This document shows positions 1-9,107 of a stretch of DNA of 28,095 nt, piece by piece. Position 1 is the first letter of the stretch, and each line of letters opens with the position of its first letter. The position numbers and the translations under genes were made by a program. Below the pieces are notes generated by a model. It had not been told where the DNA came from. It searched no databases and saw only the letters and a program-made list of their open reading frames with translations. This DNA comes from Clostridiales bacterium (lineage in GTDB: Bacteria; Bacillota; Clostridia; TANB77; CAG-508), in NCBI GenBank assembly GCA_019417465.1, contig DXVF01000001.1:1-28095 (forward strand), read 5' to 3'.

Positions 1-180
1 AAGGGATTTCCACCCTTTAAACTATACAACCTTCACGGTCGCACCACTCGGTGAATTTTTGCATCAGATCTGCATAAAATTTTTGTTTCTTTATTAACTC
101 TTGAAGGCTTGTCCTTCAATGTGTATATGCGTTGCGTGATGCACGCTATCCTGCCCTCATTTTAATGAGGTATTTGGGTT
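1..180 (-). ncRNA. Possible structured RNA, truncated by the window edge
   Basis: No convincing reading frame is present, but on the minus strand there is a run of successive hairpins. They are: CCTCAT/ATGAGG (155-170); GCGTG/CACGC (134-146); TTGAAGG/CCTTCAA (101-119); a nested stem TTCAC..GGT-GCG-ACC..GTGAA (about 32-55); and AAGGG/CCCTT closing a 7-nt loop (1-17). Such density is atypical of the AT-rich spacers elsewhere in the window. The order (multi-hairpin RNA running off the end on the minus strand) would suit an RNA lying upstream of a gene beyond position 1. Candidates are an omega/HEARO-type RNA of an IscB-like element, the 5' end of a self-splicing intron, or the end of an IS200/IS605-type element. 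The hairpins are seen; the family is a guess. Confidence 0.35.
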
Positions 181-198
181 ATAAAATATATTTTTAAA

Positions 199-1818
199 TT
201 ATTTATTTACTATCATATCAACCATTCCATCTTTCAAATAAATAATTTTATCGGCATTCTCAATCGTTGACTTTCTATGGGCAATTATAATAACAGTACT
301 TTCTTTAGTAATTTTATCTATTAATTTTTGAATTCTATCTTCTGTTTTCAAATCTATATTTGAAGTTGGCTCATCAAATATGTAAATATTTGCTTTATGT
401 AATATAGCTCTTAAAAATGCTATCATTTGTAACTGTCCATATGATAATTTGCTTTTTTCTATTTTTTCTTCTAAGCCGTTTGGAAATTTATCTAATACTT
501 TTTTAAAACCTATTTCATTAGCTACATTTTCAATCTGTGCATTAGTAATTGAGTTATCGTCTAATATAATATTATTTTTTAATGTATCATTTAATATATA
601 GGGTGTTTGTGATATATAAGAAATATTTTTCCTTATATCTTGTATTCTTATTTTTTGAATGTCTTTTCCTCCGATTAATATTTTCCCACTATGTATTGGA
701 TATAATCTCATAAGAATATTAGCAATTGTTGTTTTTCCTACACCTGTTTTCCCTACAATTGTTACTTTGTTTCCCTCTTTAATAATAAAAGAAACATTAT
801 GTAATACTTTATTGTTTCCATACTGCATATTTACGTTTTTAAATTCAATATCTCCTTTTAAATTATCTGCAAATTCGCCTATTTCAATATCTTCACTACC
901 TTGTTCTTTTAATAATTTATTAATTCTCTTTAATGACATATATGATGATTGAATTTCTTCCAATTCTGTAAATATTTCATTTAGAGGAGATCTACAATTT
1001 TGTATATAATTAATTACAAGATATATACTTCCTAATGAAATTGAAATATCAATATTAAATACATAAATTAATATTATATATATAGCAAGTGCTTGTATAG
1101 TTACAGCAAGTGGATATATAAAACTTTCATCAAAAATCCATTTTTTTCTATAAATCAATTCTTCATCTAAAGTTTTCCATATCTTATCTTTATTCTTTTT
1201 CTGCAATCCAAATAAAAATGTTAATTTATGCTTATTGTACATTTCTGAAAATTGTCTATTTTCTTTATCCCTTTTATCTAAAATTATTTTATTACATTTT
1301 GCTACTTGATGAGTAAATATATAAGAAATTACAGCATTTAATAAAATTGCAATACTACCTATTATCGCTAATGTTTTATCTGCAAAAAACATAAAGACAA
1401 CCATTGTAGCAATATAAATTACATCATTTAATACAACTTGTAATGTTCCTAAAAATAATGCTGATACATTATCTACATCTGCTGTTAATCTTGTATAAAT
1501 CTCTGATGAATTATATTTTTGATATGTAGACATATCCCATTTTAATATATGACAAAATAGAAATTCTCTTAAATCTCTTAATATTTTTGACATTGCTCTA
1601 TTTATAATGCTATTTCTCATATTTTTAGCTAAAACTAGTATAATATGTATTGTTAAATATGCTAAAAACAATTGTATCAATAACTCTTTTGAAGATATAT
1701 CAATATCTAATATTTTTTTCATAACTAATGGATGTGATGCACTTAAAATATTAGCTATAATTAGTGAAATTCCAACTAAAATTAATATCTTAACATTCTT
1801 CTTTAGAATAAATTTCAT
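199..1818 (-). CDS. ABC exporter subunit with the catalytically competent NBD half
   Basis: Fused transmembrane and ATPase protein of the ABC exporter class (multidrug/lipid/peptide type), 539 residues. About six membrane segments fill residues 10-300. The nucleotide-binding domain has Walker A GKTGVGKT (about 352-360), a Q-loop in ISQTPY, signature LSYGQ (about 459), Walker B IFDEPT (about 481) and a switch histidine in IIAHR (about 511). Catalytic Glu and His are intact, but the signature is altered (Y for the first G of LSGGQ). A longer frame begins at a TTG at 1839; the ATG at 1818 is preferred because AAAGGAAG lies just upstream. This start overlaps the upstream partner gene by 29 nt, implying translational coupling. 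The substrate cannot be inferred. Confidence 0.9.
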   Translation of the reverse strand: MKFILKKNVKILILVGISLIIANILSASHPLVMKKILDIDISSKELLIQLFLAYLTIHIILVLAKNMRNSIINRAMSKILRDLREFLFCHILKWDMSTYQKYNSSEIYTRLTADVDNVSALFLGTLQVVLNDVIYIATMVVFMFFADKTLAIIGSIAILLNAVISYIFTHQVAKCNKIILDKRDKENRQFSEMYNKHKLTFLFGLQKKNKDKIWKTLDEELIYRKKWIFDESFIYPLAVTIQALAIYIILIYVFNIDISISLGSIYLVINYIQNCRSPLNEIFTELEEIQSSYMSLKRINKLLKEQGSEDIEIGEFADNLKGDIEFKNVNMQYGNNKVLHNVSFIIKEGNKVTIVGKTGVGKTTIANILMRLYPIHSGKILIGGKDIQKIRIQDIRKNISYISQTPYILNDTLKNNIILDDNSITNAQIENVANEIGFKKVLDKFPNGLEEKIEKSKLSYGQLQMIAFLRAILHKANIYIFDEPTSNIDLKTEDRIQKLIDKITKESTVIIIAHRKSTIENADKIIYLKDGMVDMIVNK

Positions 1819-3544
1819 CTGCTTCTTCCTTTCTTTCAAGATAATCTAGTTCCTTATAAAATTCATTTCTTTTAATCAATTCTTGATGTGTTCCATAATC
1901 TTGTATCTTCCCATCTATTAATATATAGATTTTGTCTAATTCTTTTAAGTTTGATATTTTATTAGATATTACTATTAAAGTATTGTTTGAAACTTTTTCT
2001 ATTAATGTATCCATTATCCTTTTCTCGGTTTTAGAATCTAATGCAGAAAGAGTGTCATCAAAAATATTAATATCTCTAATCTTTCCTAAATTTCTAGCAA
2101 TTGATATTCTTTGTTTTTGTCCTCCAGATAACTTAATTCCTTTTTCTCCAACAAAAGTGTTTTCTTTTTCTTCTAGCTTAGTTATATCTTCTTTTAATTC
2201 TGCACTTTGTATAATTGCTTCTAATTCATTATTTTTTAAATCTTCTCCTATATCTATATTAGATTTTATTGTATCATCTAATATAACATTTGACTGAATT
2301 GCATAATTGTATTTTTCAAAAACCGTATTTCTTTGGTATGTATTTATATCTTTACCATTTATATAAATCATATCATCTGGTATTTCATAAAACCCTGATA
2401 TTATATTCATCAATGTTGTTTTTCCACTACCAACTTCTCCTACAATTCCTATTTTTTCACCTTTTTCTATAGTCATATTTATATCATTAAGTACAGGTTT
2501 TTTAGTATCATCATACCAATATGATAGATGTTTTATTTCAATTTCATCTATTTTATCTAATTTCTCACCATCGTTTGAACACTCTTCTAAATTAAAGAAA
2601 TAATTAAAACGATTAAGAGATTGGCTTAAATATGGTATTTTTTGTAAAAAACTTTGAATAGCTGAAACAAAATCTCCTAAAATTTGACCTATATATCCTA
2701 TCAATATTATAATTTCTCCTACAGATATTGCTCCTTGTCTTAAATATATGATTCCTATACCAAAACCTGCAACGTAACAATATGCCCATAATAAATTTAT
2801 TACATTGCTAATTTTATTTTTTGCAACACCTATTTCGTAATCTGCCTTATACATTTTATCATTTATACTTTTAAATTTTTCTTTTTGCTCACTTTGCCTA
2901 TTATATGACTTTACTAATAAAAATCCATCTGTATTTTGCTCTATATTTTTTGACAGTTCCACATAAGTTTTCCTTGATACTTCTACTTTTTCTCTTAACT
3001 TTTTATAATAGTAATACATAGCAGCAATTGCTATGGGGAAAGCTGGAATTAAATATAATGATAGTTCTTTATTTAAACCATTCCATATCAAAATTATTCC
3101 CATAATTGGAGTAACAAGCATTTTAGTAAGCCAAAACCAAAGGTTTCCTAAAACTTTATGGATAGATAATATTTCTTTTGACAAATATGCTAAAAATGCC
3201 CCTTTGTTTTCTTTTTCAAAATACTCTGGTTTAACTTTTTGCAAATGTTCTACTACTTTTTTTCTTAAATATGTATCTGACTTTCTTGAAACAGTAAAAT
3301 ATAATGTTCGATACAAAGTTCTTGGTATAAATACAAAACTTGAATAAAATATTAACCAATATACTTCATTCATTATTTGATTCTTATTTACAGTTTGTTC
3401 CATTAACATGTCTAAAATATTACCTACACATTCAGGTATTTTGAATGCCATATATATTACTACTGTATGTAAAGCCACTCCTAATAAGTGATATGGTAAT
3501 ATTCTGTTTAATTCTTTAGTTATTATTTTATTATATTTTTTCAT
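1790..3544 (-). CDS. ABC exporter subunit with degenerate NBD (partner of 199-1818)
   Basis: Second half of a heterodimeric ABC exporter, 584 residues, first gene of the pair, with ribosome site AGGAG 6 nt before the ATG. An N-terminal ABC membrane domain of about six helices (roughly residues 15-320) precedes an ATPase domain. That domain has Walker A GEVGSGKT (about 365-372), canonical signature LSGGQ (about 473), Walker B IFDDT (about 495) and ISNK where IAHR is expected (about 525). The catalytic Glu is therefore Asp and the switch His is Asn. In heterodimeric exporters of the BmrCD/TM287-288 kind one ATP site is degenerate. Here this subunit supplies the bad Walker B/H-loop but the good signature, complementing the other subunit. 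Substrate unknown. Confidence 0.9.
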   Translation of the reverse strand: MKKYNKIITKELNRILPYHLLGVALHTVVIYMAFKIPECVGNILDMLMEQTVNKNQIMNEVYWLIFYSSFVFIPRTLYRTLYFTVSRKSDTYLRKKVVEHLQKVKPEYFEKENKGAFLAYLSKEILSIHKVLGNLWFWLTKMLVTPIMGIILIWNGLNKELSLYLIPAFPIAIAAMYYYYKKLREKVEVSRKTYVELSKNIEQNTDGFLLVKSYNRQSEQKEKFKSINDKMYKADYEIGVAKNKISNVINLLWAYCYVAGFGIGIIYLRQGAISVGEIIILIGYIGQILGDFVSAIQSFLQKIPYLSQSLNRFNYFFNLEECSNDGEKLDKIDEIEIKHLSYWYDDTKKPVLNDINMTIEKGEKIGIVGEVGSGKTTLMNIISGFYEIPDDMIYINGKDINTYQRNTVFEKYNYAIQSNVILDDTIKSNIDIGEDLKNNELEAIIQSAELKEDITKLEEKENTFVGEKGIKLSGGQKQRISIARNLGKIRDINIFDDTLSALDSKTEKRIMDTLIEKVSNNTLIVISNKISNLKELDKIYILIDGKIQDYGTHQELIKRNEFYKELDYLERKEEADEIYSKEEC

Positions 3545-3689
3545 ATATTACTCCTAGTATATAAATAATTCTAATTATTAAAATAAATTTTTGTTCCTTA
3601 TTTTTATATCACAAATTAACATTTTTTCATAGTATTTTACCAATATTTCCAAACATATTTATCCTTACATTTGCTTAATTGCAAAAAAA

Positions 3690-3762
3690 TCTACAATAGA
3701 AATGATGTCAAGAGCGAGTGGTAACGAGTTCATTTTACTCTTGATATTATTTCTATTGTAGA
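3690..3762. repeat. Large imperfect inverted repeat (25-nt arms)
   Basis: Left arm 3690-3714 and right arm 3738-3762 are reverse complements over 25 nt, with two differences, both of which would be G-U pairs in a plus-strand transcript. The loop is about 23 nt and contains GAGTGGTAACGAG. The outer part reads TCTACAATAGAAAT on the left and its complement on the right. There is no T-run after either arm, so a simple intrinsic terminator is unlikely. It could be a miniature inverted-repeat element, a processed RNA hairpin, or a remnant of an insertion. Confidence 0.7.
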
Positions 3763-3783
3763 TTAAAATTGGTACGCAAATGA

Positions 3784-3857
3784 TATAGGACGATTTTTCT
3801 TATTTTTTCGTCATCTAAATTTTTATAAGCCGAATTTCATTAAATTTTCGTCCTATA
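3784..3857. repeat. Second inverted repeat, 10-bp perfect arms
   Basis: TATAGGACGA at 3784-3793 is matched by TCGTCCTATA at 3848-3857. Between them are further copies of the GACGA/TCGTC core (for example TCGTC near 3808-3812), so alternative pairings are possible. It lies only 22 bases after the 3690-3762 repeat, suggesting that the two form one structured unit. Its role is unknown. Confidence 0.55.
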
Positions 3858-4064
3858 AAAATAAGCATCAGCACATATCTACCGACACTTAAATTTATAA
3901 AGATTCCCTATAACTTATTTTATAAATTCTTTCTATCAATTGAAATAACTGATAATTTTACATATCTACAATTCAACACAACCTATATATGTCATGCTTA
4001 TCATAGACACAATCGCAAATTTCCTAGTATTTCAAGCACTTTGATCTATTTTCTAAAATTTCAT

Positions 4065-4280
4065 TTATGTGTTTCCACTTACCACATTTGCAACTACTTT
4101 TACTTTCACATCCGAATTTTGATGTTTTTCTCTCACATATTTGCCTTTTTTCTCAAAAGTTATAATGTCTGAAACCATATCAAAATCAAGTATTAGTTGT
4201 CTTGTTCTAGTTGTAGCACTGCCACGCACTCCACGTGTGTGGTAAATATAGATATGTTTATTACATATCACAACTATCAC
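4065..4280 (-). CDS. Doubtful 71-codon reading frame
   Basis: A 71-codon frame beginning with GTG and lacking any purine-rich ribosome site upstream. The predicted peptide has a hydrophobic start and a basic, beta-prone remainder (RGVRGSATTRTRQ then a Lys-rich stretch), with no motif I recognise. It lies in a repeat-rich spacer. It may be spurious or the remnant of a decayed gene. Confidence 0.15.
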   Translation of the reverse strand: MIVVICNKHIYIYHTRGVRGSATTRTRQLILDFDMVSDIITFEKKGKYVREKHQNSDVKVKVVANVVSGNT

Positions 4281-4419
4281 TATTAATTACTATTACAAAA
4301 ATCATTCTACCATAGAAAATAATAACTACAGGCATATAATCAAAACTATCTATTTTGATTATCTTCTATTAATATAAGTATTTAACTTTTTATCTGCTAA
4401 TTAAGCATGTCTATATAAT

Positions 4420-4454
4420 AATATAAAGGTAACCTATCAAGCTACCTTTATATT
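4420..4454 (-). terminator. Terminator after clpC
   Basis: Arms AATATAAAGGTA (4420-4431) and TACCTTTATATT (4443-4454) are perfect complements around an 11-nt loop. They start immediately beyond the clpC stop codon. The downstream U-tract on the minus strand is weak (ATTATTATATAG), so termination may be partial. Confidence 0.65.
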
Positions 4455-4455
4455 A

Positions 4456-6912
4456 CTACTTTTTTATAATTTCAATCTTATCATTATTTACAATAGCTTT
4501 TGTGGCTTCCCCTGGTTTTACTATACCATCTAAAATACTTTCAGCTATTTTGTCTTCTAAATTGCTTTGAATTGCTCTTCTTAATGGTCTTGCTCCATAG
4601 TTTGTATCAATTCCTTTTTTAGCAATTAGTTCTTTTACAGAATCATCTATTTCTACAATCATATTTTGTTCTTCTAATCTCTTCTGAACTTGTTTTAGCA
4701 TGATATCTATAATTTGTTTAATTTCTTCATCTATTAATTTATGGAATACTATAATTTCATCTATACGATTTATAAATTCTGGTCTAAATTCCTTTTTTAA
4801 TTCTGCTAAAACGTCTTTTTTTACACTTTCATATTCTTTTTCCTTAGCTTCTTTACCGCCTTCATTTTGCATAAATCCTAATGTCTTTTTATCTGTTATC
4901 ATTCTTGCTCCTACATTTGATGTCATGATAACAACTGTATTTTTAAAATTTACTGTTCTTCCTTGACTATCAGTTAATCTTCCATCTTCTAGTATTTGAA
5001 GTAACATATTCATAACATCTGGATGAGCTTTTTCAATTTCATCAAATAATATAACTGAATATGGCTTTCTTCTTATTTTTTCTGTTAATTGTCCACCTTC
5101 ATCAAAACCTACATATCCTGGAGGTGAACCTATTAATTTAGATACAGAATGTGGTTCCATATACTCAGACATGTCAACTCTTATCATAGCATCTTCATTT
5201 CCAAACAAGCTTTCAGCTAGTGCTTTTGATAATTCTGTTTTACCAACACCTGTTGGGCCTAAGAATAGAAATGATCCAATTGGTCTATTAGGATCTTTTA
5301 ATCCTACTCTTCCTCTTCTTATAGCTTTTGCAACTGCTTCTACCGCTTCTTTTTGACCAATAACTCTTTCATGCAAAGCATCTTCTAAGTGTTTCAGCTT
5401 TTCATTTTCATCCTGAGTTAATTTTTTTACAGGAATTTTAGTCCAGTTTGCAATAACATCTGCAATATCTTCTGTAGTTAATGTTGTTACACTACGATTA
5501 TTTTTATTTTCCCATTTTTGTTTATCTTTTTCTAATTTTTCTTTGGCCATTTTTTCTTTATCTCTTAAACTTGCCGCTTTTTCAAAGTCTTGAGCTCTTA
5601 TTGCTTCATCTTTCTCTTTTTCATATTGTGCAATTTTATCTTCCAATTCCTTTAAATTTTCTGGTCTGGTATAGGTTCTCATCTTAACTCTTGAAGACGC
5701 CTCATCTATTAAATCTATTGCCTTATCTGGCAAATATCTATCGTTAATATATCTTACAGATAAATTAACTGCTGTTTCTATTGCTTCATCTGTAATTTTA
5801 ACATTATGATGTGCTTCATATTTATCACGAATTCCTTCTAAAATTTTTATTGTATCCTCTTTAGATGGTTCTTGCAAAGTAACTGGGCTAAATCTTCTCT
5901 CTAAAGCCGCATCCTTTTCTATATATTTTCTATATTCGTTTAATGTAGTTGCACCTATAACTTTAATTTCTCCTCTTGCTAAAAGTGGTTTTAAAATATT
6001 CGCAGCATCCACAGCCCCTTCTGCAGAACCTGCACCTACTATTGTATGAATTTCGTCTATAAATAAAATTACATCTCCTACTTTTTTTACTTCGTTTAAA
6101 GATTTTTTTATTCTTTCTTCAAAATCACCACGATATTTTGCACCTGCTACCATACTAGAAATATCTATACTTACAACTCTTTTATTTTTTAACATTTCAG
6201 GAACATCTTCTGCCACAATTTTTTGAGCAAGTCCCTCTACTACCGCTGTTTTACCTACACCTGGTTCACCAATTAGGCAAGGATTATTTTTAGTTCTTCT
6301 AGATAGAATTTGAATTACTCTTTCTATTTCGTCTTCTCTTCCTATAACAGGGTCTAGCTTCCCTTCTCTTGCTTGTTTTGTTAAATCTGTTCCAAATTGA
6401 TTTAATGTACTAGTTGAATTATAACTTCCAAAACCTTTCTTATTATTCTGTTTTTCTCCTGAAAAACTTTCATCTTCGTTTATTACTTTTACAATTTCGT
6501 TATATAATTTTTGAGGATTTACATTTAAATCCATCATAATACGAACAGCTATACTATCTCCTTCTAGCATTATACCTATTAGTAAATGTTCTGTTCCTAT
6601 ATATTCTGTACCAAGTTTTCTTGCTTCTCTAAATGCATTTTCTATAACTCTTTTAGTTCTAGGTGTAAATCCTATAGTAATATCTCTTCCTTCTGTAACT
6701 TGTGCTCTACCTATTAATTCTTCTATTTCTTCTAATATACTTTCTGGAGTTATATTTTGATTTTCTAAAACTTTACTTGCAACACCTGTGCCTTCTTTAG
6801 AAAGTCCATACAAAAGGTGCTCTGTTCCTATATAATTATGCCCAAGTTCATTTGCAACATCATTTGCAAGTTCTATTGCTTTTTGAGCTCTATTTGTAAA
6901 TTTATATGTCAT
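4456..6912 (-). CDS. clpC: ATP-dependent Clp protease ATP-binding subunit ClpC
   Basis: Hsp100/AAA+ unfoldase that feeds substrates to ClpP, 818 residues, the normal length. It has an N-terminal repeat domain (about 1-145), a first AAA+ module with GEPGVGKT (about 217) and FIDEIH (about 287), and a UVR-containing middle domain (AQDFEKAASLRDKEK). A second AAA+ module follows with GPTGVGKT (about 553) and LFDEIEKAH (about 625), then a C-terminal small domain. The ribosome site GGAGGG is strong. It is the last gene of the ctsR operon, 17 nt after mcsB. In Firmicutes, ClpC works with McsB, which phosphorylates arginines that mark proteins for ClpCP; the gene order fits that partnership and CtsR control. 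Confidence 0.97.
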   Translation of the reverse strand: MTYKFTNRAQKAIELANDVANELGHNYIGTEHLLYGLSKEGTGVASKVLENQNITPESILEEIEELIGRAQVTEGRDITIGFTPRTKRVIENAFREARKLGTEYIGTEHLLIGIMLEGDSIAVRIMMDLNVNPQKLYNEIVKVINEDESFSGEKQNNKKGFGSYNSTSTLNQFGTDLTKQAREGKLDPVIGREDEIERVIQILSRRTKNNPCLIGEPGVGKTAVVEGLAQKIVAEDVPEMLKNKRVVSIDISSMVAGAKYRGDFEERIKKSLNEVKKVGDVILFIDEIHTIVGAGSAEGAVDAANILKPLLARGEIKVIGATTLNEYRKYIEKDAALERRFSPVTLQEPSKEDTIKILEGIRDKYEAHHNVKITDEAIETAVNLSVRYINDRYLPDKAIDLIDEASSRVKMRTYTRPENLKELEDKIAQYEKEKDEAIRAQDFEKAASLRDKEKMAKEKLEKDKQKWENKNNRSVTTLTTEDIADVIANWTKIPVKKLTQDENEKLKHLEDALHERVIGQKEAVEAVAKAIRRGRVGLKDPNRPIGSFLFLGPTGVGKTELSKALAESLFGNEDAMIRVDMSEYMEPHSVSKLIGSPPGYVGFDEGGQLTEKIRRKPYSVILFDEIEKAHPDVMNMLLQILEDGRLTDSQGRTVNFKNTVVIMTSNVGARMITDKKTLGFMQNEGGKEAKEKEYESVKKDVLAELKKEFRPEFINRIDEIIVFHKLIDEEIKQIIDIMLKQVQKRLEEQNMIVEIDDSVKELIAKKGIDTNYGARPLRRAIQSNLEDKIAESILDGIVKPGEATKAIVNNDKIEIIKK

Positions 6913-6929
6913 ACTTATCCCTCCTTAAT

Positions 6930-7955
6930 TTAAACATTTTCTTCTTTTATAATTTTCTTTATCATTTCTGCTCTTCTTATATCTCTTTCTTCTCCTGTTA
7001 ATGGTTTTCCAAAATATTTTTGTAAATTGCCTGGTTTAGTATATAATTGTAATTTATTAACTTGCATATCATTTAATTCTTTAATAATTCCTAAATCTGT
7101 ACCAAGTTTTACATCTGATAGAAGTTCTCTACATTCTTCAGATGATAATTTGCTTGAATATGCAAGTAATCCATATGCTCTATAAACACGATTTTCTAAA
7201 TCTAGTACTTTTTTGCCTAGATATTTTCTAGCAAGTCTTTCTTGCTCTATTACTTTTTCTGTGATTGCCTTTACATTTTTTATTATTTCTTGCTCTGTAA
7301 TTCCTAATGATTGATTATTAAAAATTTGATATACATCCCCTTGGCTTTTTGTACCTTCTCCATATATTCCTCTTATATTCATTCCAAAATTATTTGCAGC
7401 TTGTAATACTTTGCCTATATTCCCTGTTATTGTAAGTGCAGGCAAATGAACCATTACAGATGCTCTCATTGCTGTTCCTACATTAGTTGGACAAGATGTT
7501 AAATATCCATATTGATTACTATATGCATAGTTTACTAGATTTTCTAATTTTTCATCAATTTCTATACTTAAGTCTAATAAGTTCTCTAAATCTAGTCCTG
7601 CTGAGAATACTTGCATACGTATATGATCTTCTTCATTAAGCATTATACATATATTTTCATCATCATTAATTAACATTGCTTTATTTTCTTTTTTGGACAT
7701 TGCAAATTCTGGACTTAATAAGTGTTTTTCTATTAAACTAATTTTAGTAATATCGTCAATATCGTCCAAATTTATAAATTTTAGTCCATATCCTAAACTT
7801 GGAGTTATTTCTTTTATTTTTTCTAATATTTTTTTACCTTCCTCTTTACTATATTTATTCGGAAATTCAAATTCTTTTATATTTCTTGCAAGTCTTATTC
7901 TTGTACTAAGAACTACATCAGATTCTTTACCATTTTGTAAATACCAATTACTCAT
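6930..7955 (-). CDS. mcsB: Protein arginine kinase McsB
   Basis: Phosphagen-kinase-fold enzyme that phosphorylates protein arginine residues, tagging proteins for ClpCP and inactivating CtsR; 341 residues. Visible family blocks are the N-terminal STRIRLARN stretch (about 17-25), the catalytic-cysteine block LTSCPTNVGTAMRAS (around 152-166) and a GIYGEGTKSQGDVYQ block (about 197-211). The ribosome site GGGAGG lies about 10 nt before the ATG. It is separated from mcsA by 50 nt and from clpC by 17 nt, so it is cotranscribed. Assignment is secure from the motifs and the operon order. Confidence 0.96.
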   Translation of the reverse strand: MSNWYLQNGKESDVVLSTRIRLARNIKEFEFPNKYSKEEGKKILEKIKEITPSLGYGLKFINLDDIDDITKISLIEKHLLSPEFAMSKKENKAMLINDDENICIMLNEEDHIRMQVFSAGLDLENLLDLSIEIDEKLENLVNYAYSNQYGYLTSCPTNVGTAMRASVMVHLPALTITGNIGKVLQAANNFGMNIRGIYGEGTKSQGDVYQIFNNQSLGITEQEIIKNVKAITEKVIEQERLARKYLGKKVLDLENRVYRAYGLLAYSSKLSSEECRELLSDVKLGTDLGIIKELNDMQVNKLQLYTKPGNLQKYFGKPLTGEERDIRRAEMIKKIIKEENV

Positions 7956-8005
7956 ATACTTTAAACCTCCCTATTATATTTTAATTTCACCTTTTATTAT
8001 TCTTT

Positions 8006-8539
8006 TTATTCTTTATTTAGTTTTTTAATTTCGTCTCTTATTTTAGCAGCGTCTTCATATCTTTCTTCTTTTATTGCTTTCTTTAGATCTTTGCTTAATT
8101 TATCAGTTTTACTTTCTTCTTTGCTTTCTTTTTTAGGATTTATATCGATTTTATTTTCTTTAATATATTTAGGCTTCCTTCCTGTATGCACCATTGATCC
8201 ATGCAAATTTTTTACTAAATGATTAATTTTTTCATTAAATGTTTCATAACAATTTTCACATCCAAATTTTCCATTTTCTACAAATTCATTATATGTTAAT
8301 CCACATTTATTACACTTTAATGTATTTGGTTTTATAAAACTTGGCAGAAATGAATCGTTATATTCTTCTAGTAAATCTCCTAAGAAACTAGAAAAGTTAA
8401 TTGGCATATTAAAGTCCATATCATCAATTCCCATTTCCTTCGCACATTCTTCGCAAAGAATCATTTCTTTTTTTACACCATTAATTATTTGCGTATATTT
8501 TACATTTCCTTCATGATTCCCACAATTTTGACATAACAT
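8006..8539 (-). CDS. mcsA: McsA, zinc-binding activator of McsB
   Basis: Adaptor that stimulates the McsB arginine kinase, 177 residues. The N-terminus carries two zinc-type cysteine clusters: CQNC paired with CEEC (about 3-32), and CNKC paired with CENC (about 75-96). The C-terminus holds a UVR motif (KAIKEERYEDAAKIRDEIKKL, about 153-173), as in UvrB and ClpC. The linker between is Lys/Glu-rich. The ribosome site AAGGAGG is near ideal, and the gene starts 14 nt after ctsR. Second gene of the heat-shock operon. Confidence 0.94.
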   Translation of the reverse strand: MLCQNCGNHEGNVKYTQIINGVKKEMILCEECAKEMGIDDMDFNMPINFSSFLGDLLEEYNDSFLPSFIKPNTLKCNKCGLTYNEFVENGKFGCENCYETFNEKINHLVKNLHGSMVHTGRKPKYIKENKIDINPKKESKEESKTDKLSKDLKKAIKEERYEDAAKIRDEIKKLNKE

Positions 8540-8553
8540 AATAATTCCTCCTT

Positions 8554-9006
8554 TTAATCTTCGATAAGATTTAATAACATATTTTTTAAGATGTTTGCTC
8601 TTAAACTGTCCTTATATTCATGTGGTATATTAAGCACATTATCACTTGTTGCTACTTTTAGAAGTTTTGCTTCTTTTTCTGAAATAATATTATATGATAA
8701 GAAGTTACTAATATAAATATCTACTTCTTGTGATGTTATTTTATCCTCAAGACTTGCAATAATATGCATAATATAATTGCTTCTTGTCATATCTATTTTT
8801 TTTATTCTAATATGACCACCACCGCCACGTTTACTTTCTACATAATATCCTTGAGAGGGCTTAAATCTAGTTGCTATTACATAGTTTATTTGTGATGGTA
8901 CACAATTAAAATGTTCCGCTAGGTCATTTCTTTGTATCTCTATATATTCATCATCTTCATTAAATAATTCTTTTATAAATTCTTCTATCATATCTGACAT
9001 TCTCAT
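8554..9006 (-). CDS. ctsR: Transcriptional repressor CtsR
   Basis: Repressor of class III heat-shock genes (clp genes), 150 residues. The N-terminal winged HTH begins at MSDMIEEFIK and includes the Gly-rich wing KRGGGGHIRIKK (about 59-70), which in the family contacts the operator. The C-terminal half is the dimerisation region that McsB targets. First gene of the operon, with ribosome site GAGGCG. Two tandem CtsR heptads lie between its promoter and its start, implying autoregulation. Confidence 0.96.
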   Translation of the reverse strand: MRMSDMIEEFIKELFNEDDEYIEIQRNDLAEHFNCVPSQINYVIATRFKPSQGYYVESKRGGGGHIRIKKIDMTRSNYIMHIIASLEDKITSQEVDIYISNFLSYNIISEKEAKLLKVATSDNVLNIPHEYKDSLRANILKNMLLNLIED

Positions 9007-9075
9007 AAATTTCGCCTCTTTTCTTTCTTATTTCTTGAACTATTCTTTATATTAAATTTATCTTTAACTTTGTTT

Positions 9076-9098
9076 TTTGACTTTGACTTTCTTTGACC
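9076..9098 (-). promoter_or_regulatory. CtsR operator (tandem heptads)
   Basis: Read on the minus strand this is GGTCAAAGAAAGTCAAA (9098 to 9082), an exact match to the known CtsR box (GGTCAAA, 3-nt spacer, AGTCAAA). A third overlapping heptad AGTCAAA sits at 9082-9076. It lies just downstream of the -10 element, so bound CtsR would block initiation or escape. Confidence 0.92.
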
Positions 9099-9107
9099 TA
9101 CAATAAT

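Larger units (their letters stand above)
3545..4455. other. Gene-poor 0.9-kb spacer with two inverted repeats
   Basis: No open frame here has a good start, ribosome site and recognisable protein. The stretch contains the two large inverted repeats listed separately (3690-3762 and 3784-3857), an unsupported 71-codon frame (4065-4280, minus), a small hairpin around 4225-4245 (CCACGCA against TGTGTGG, one wobble), and the clpC terminator at its right end. The promoter of the ABC exporter pair should lie near 3545-3680, but I could not pick a convincing -35/-10 pair. Decayed mobile DNA or an unannotated small RNA are both possible. Confidence 0.5.
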
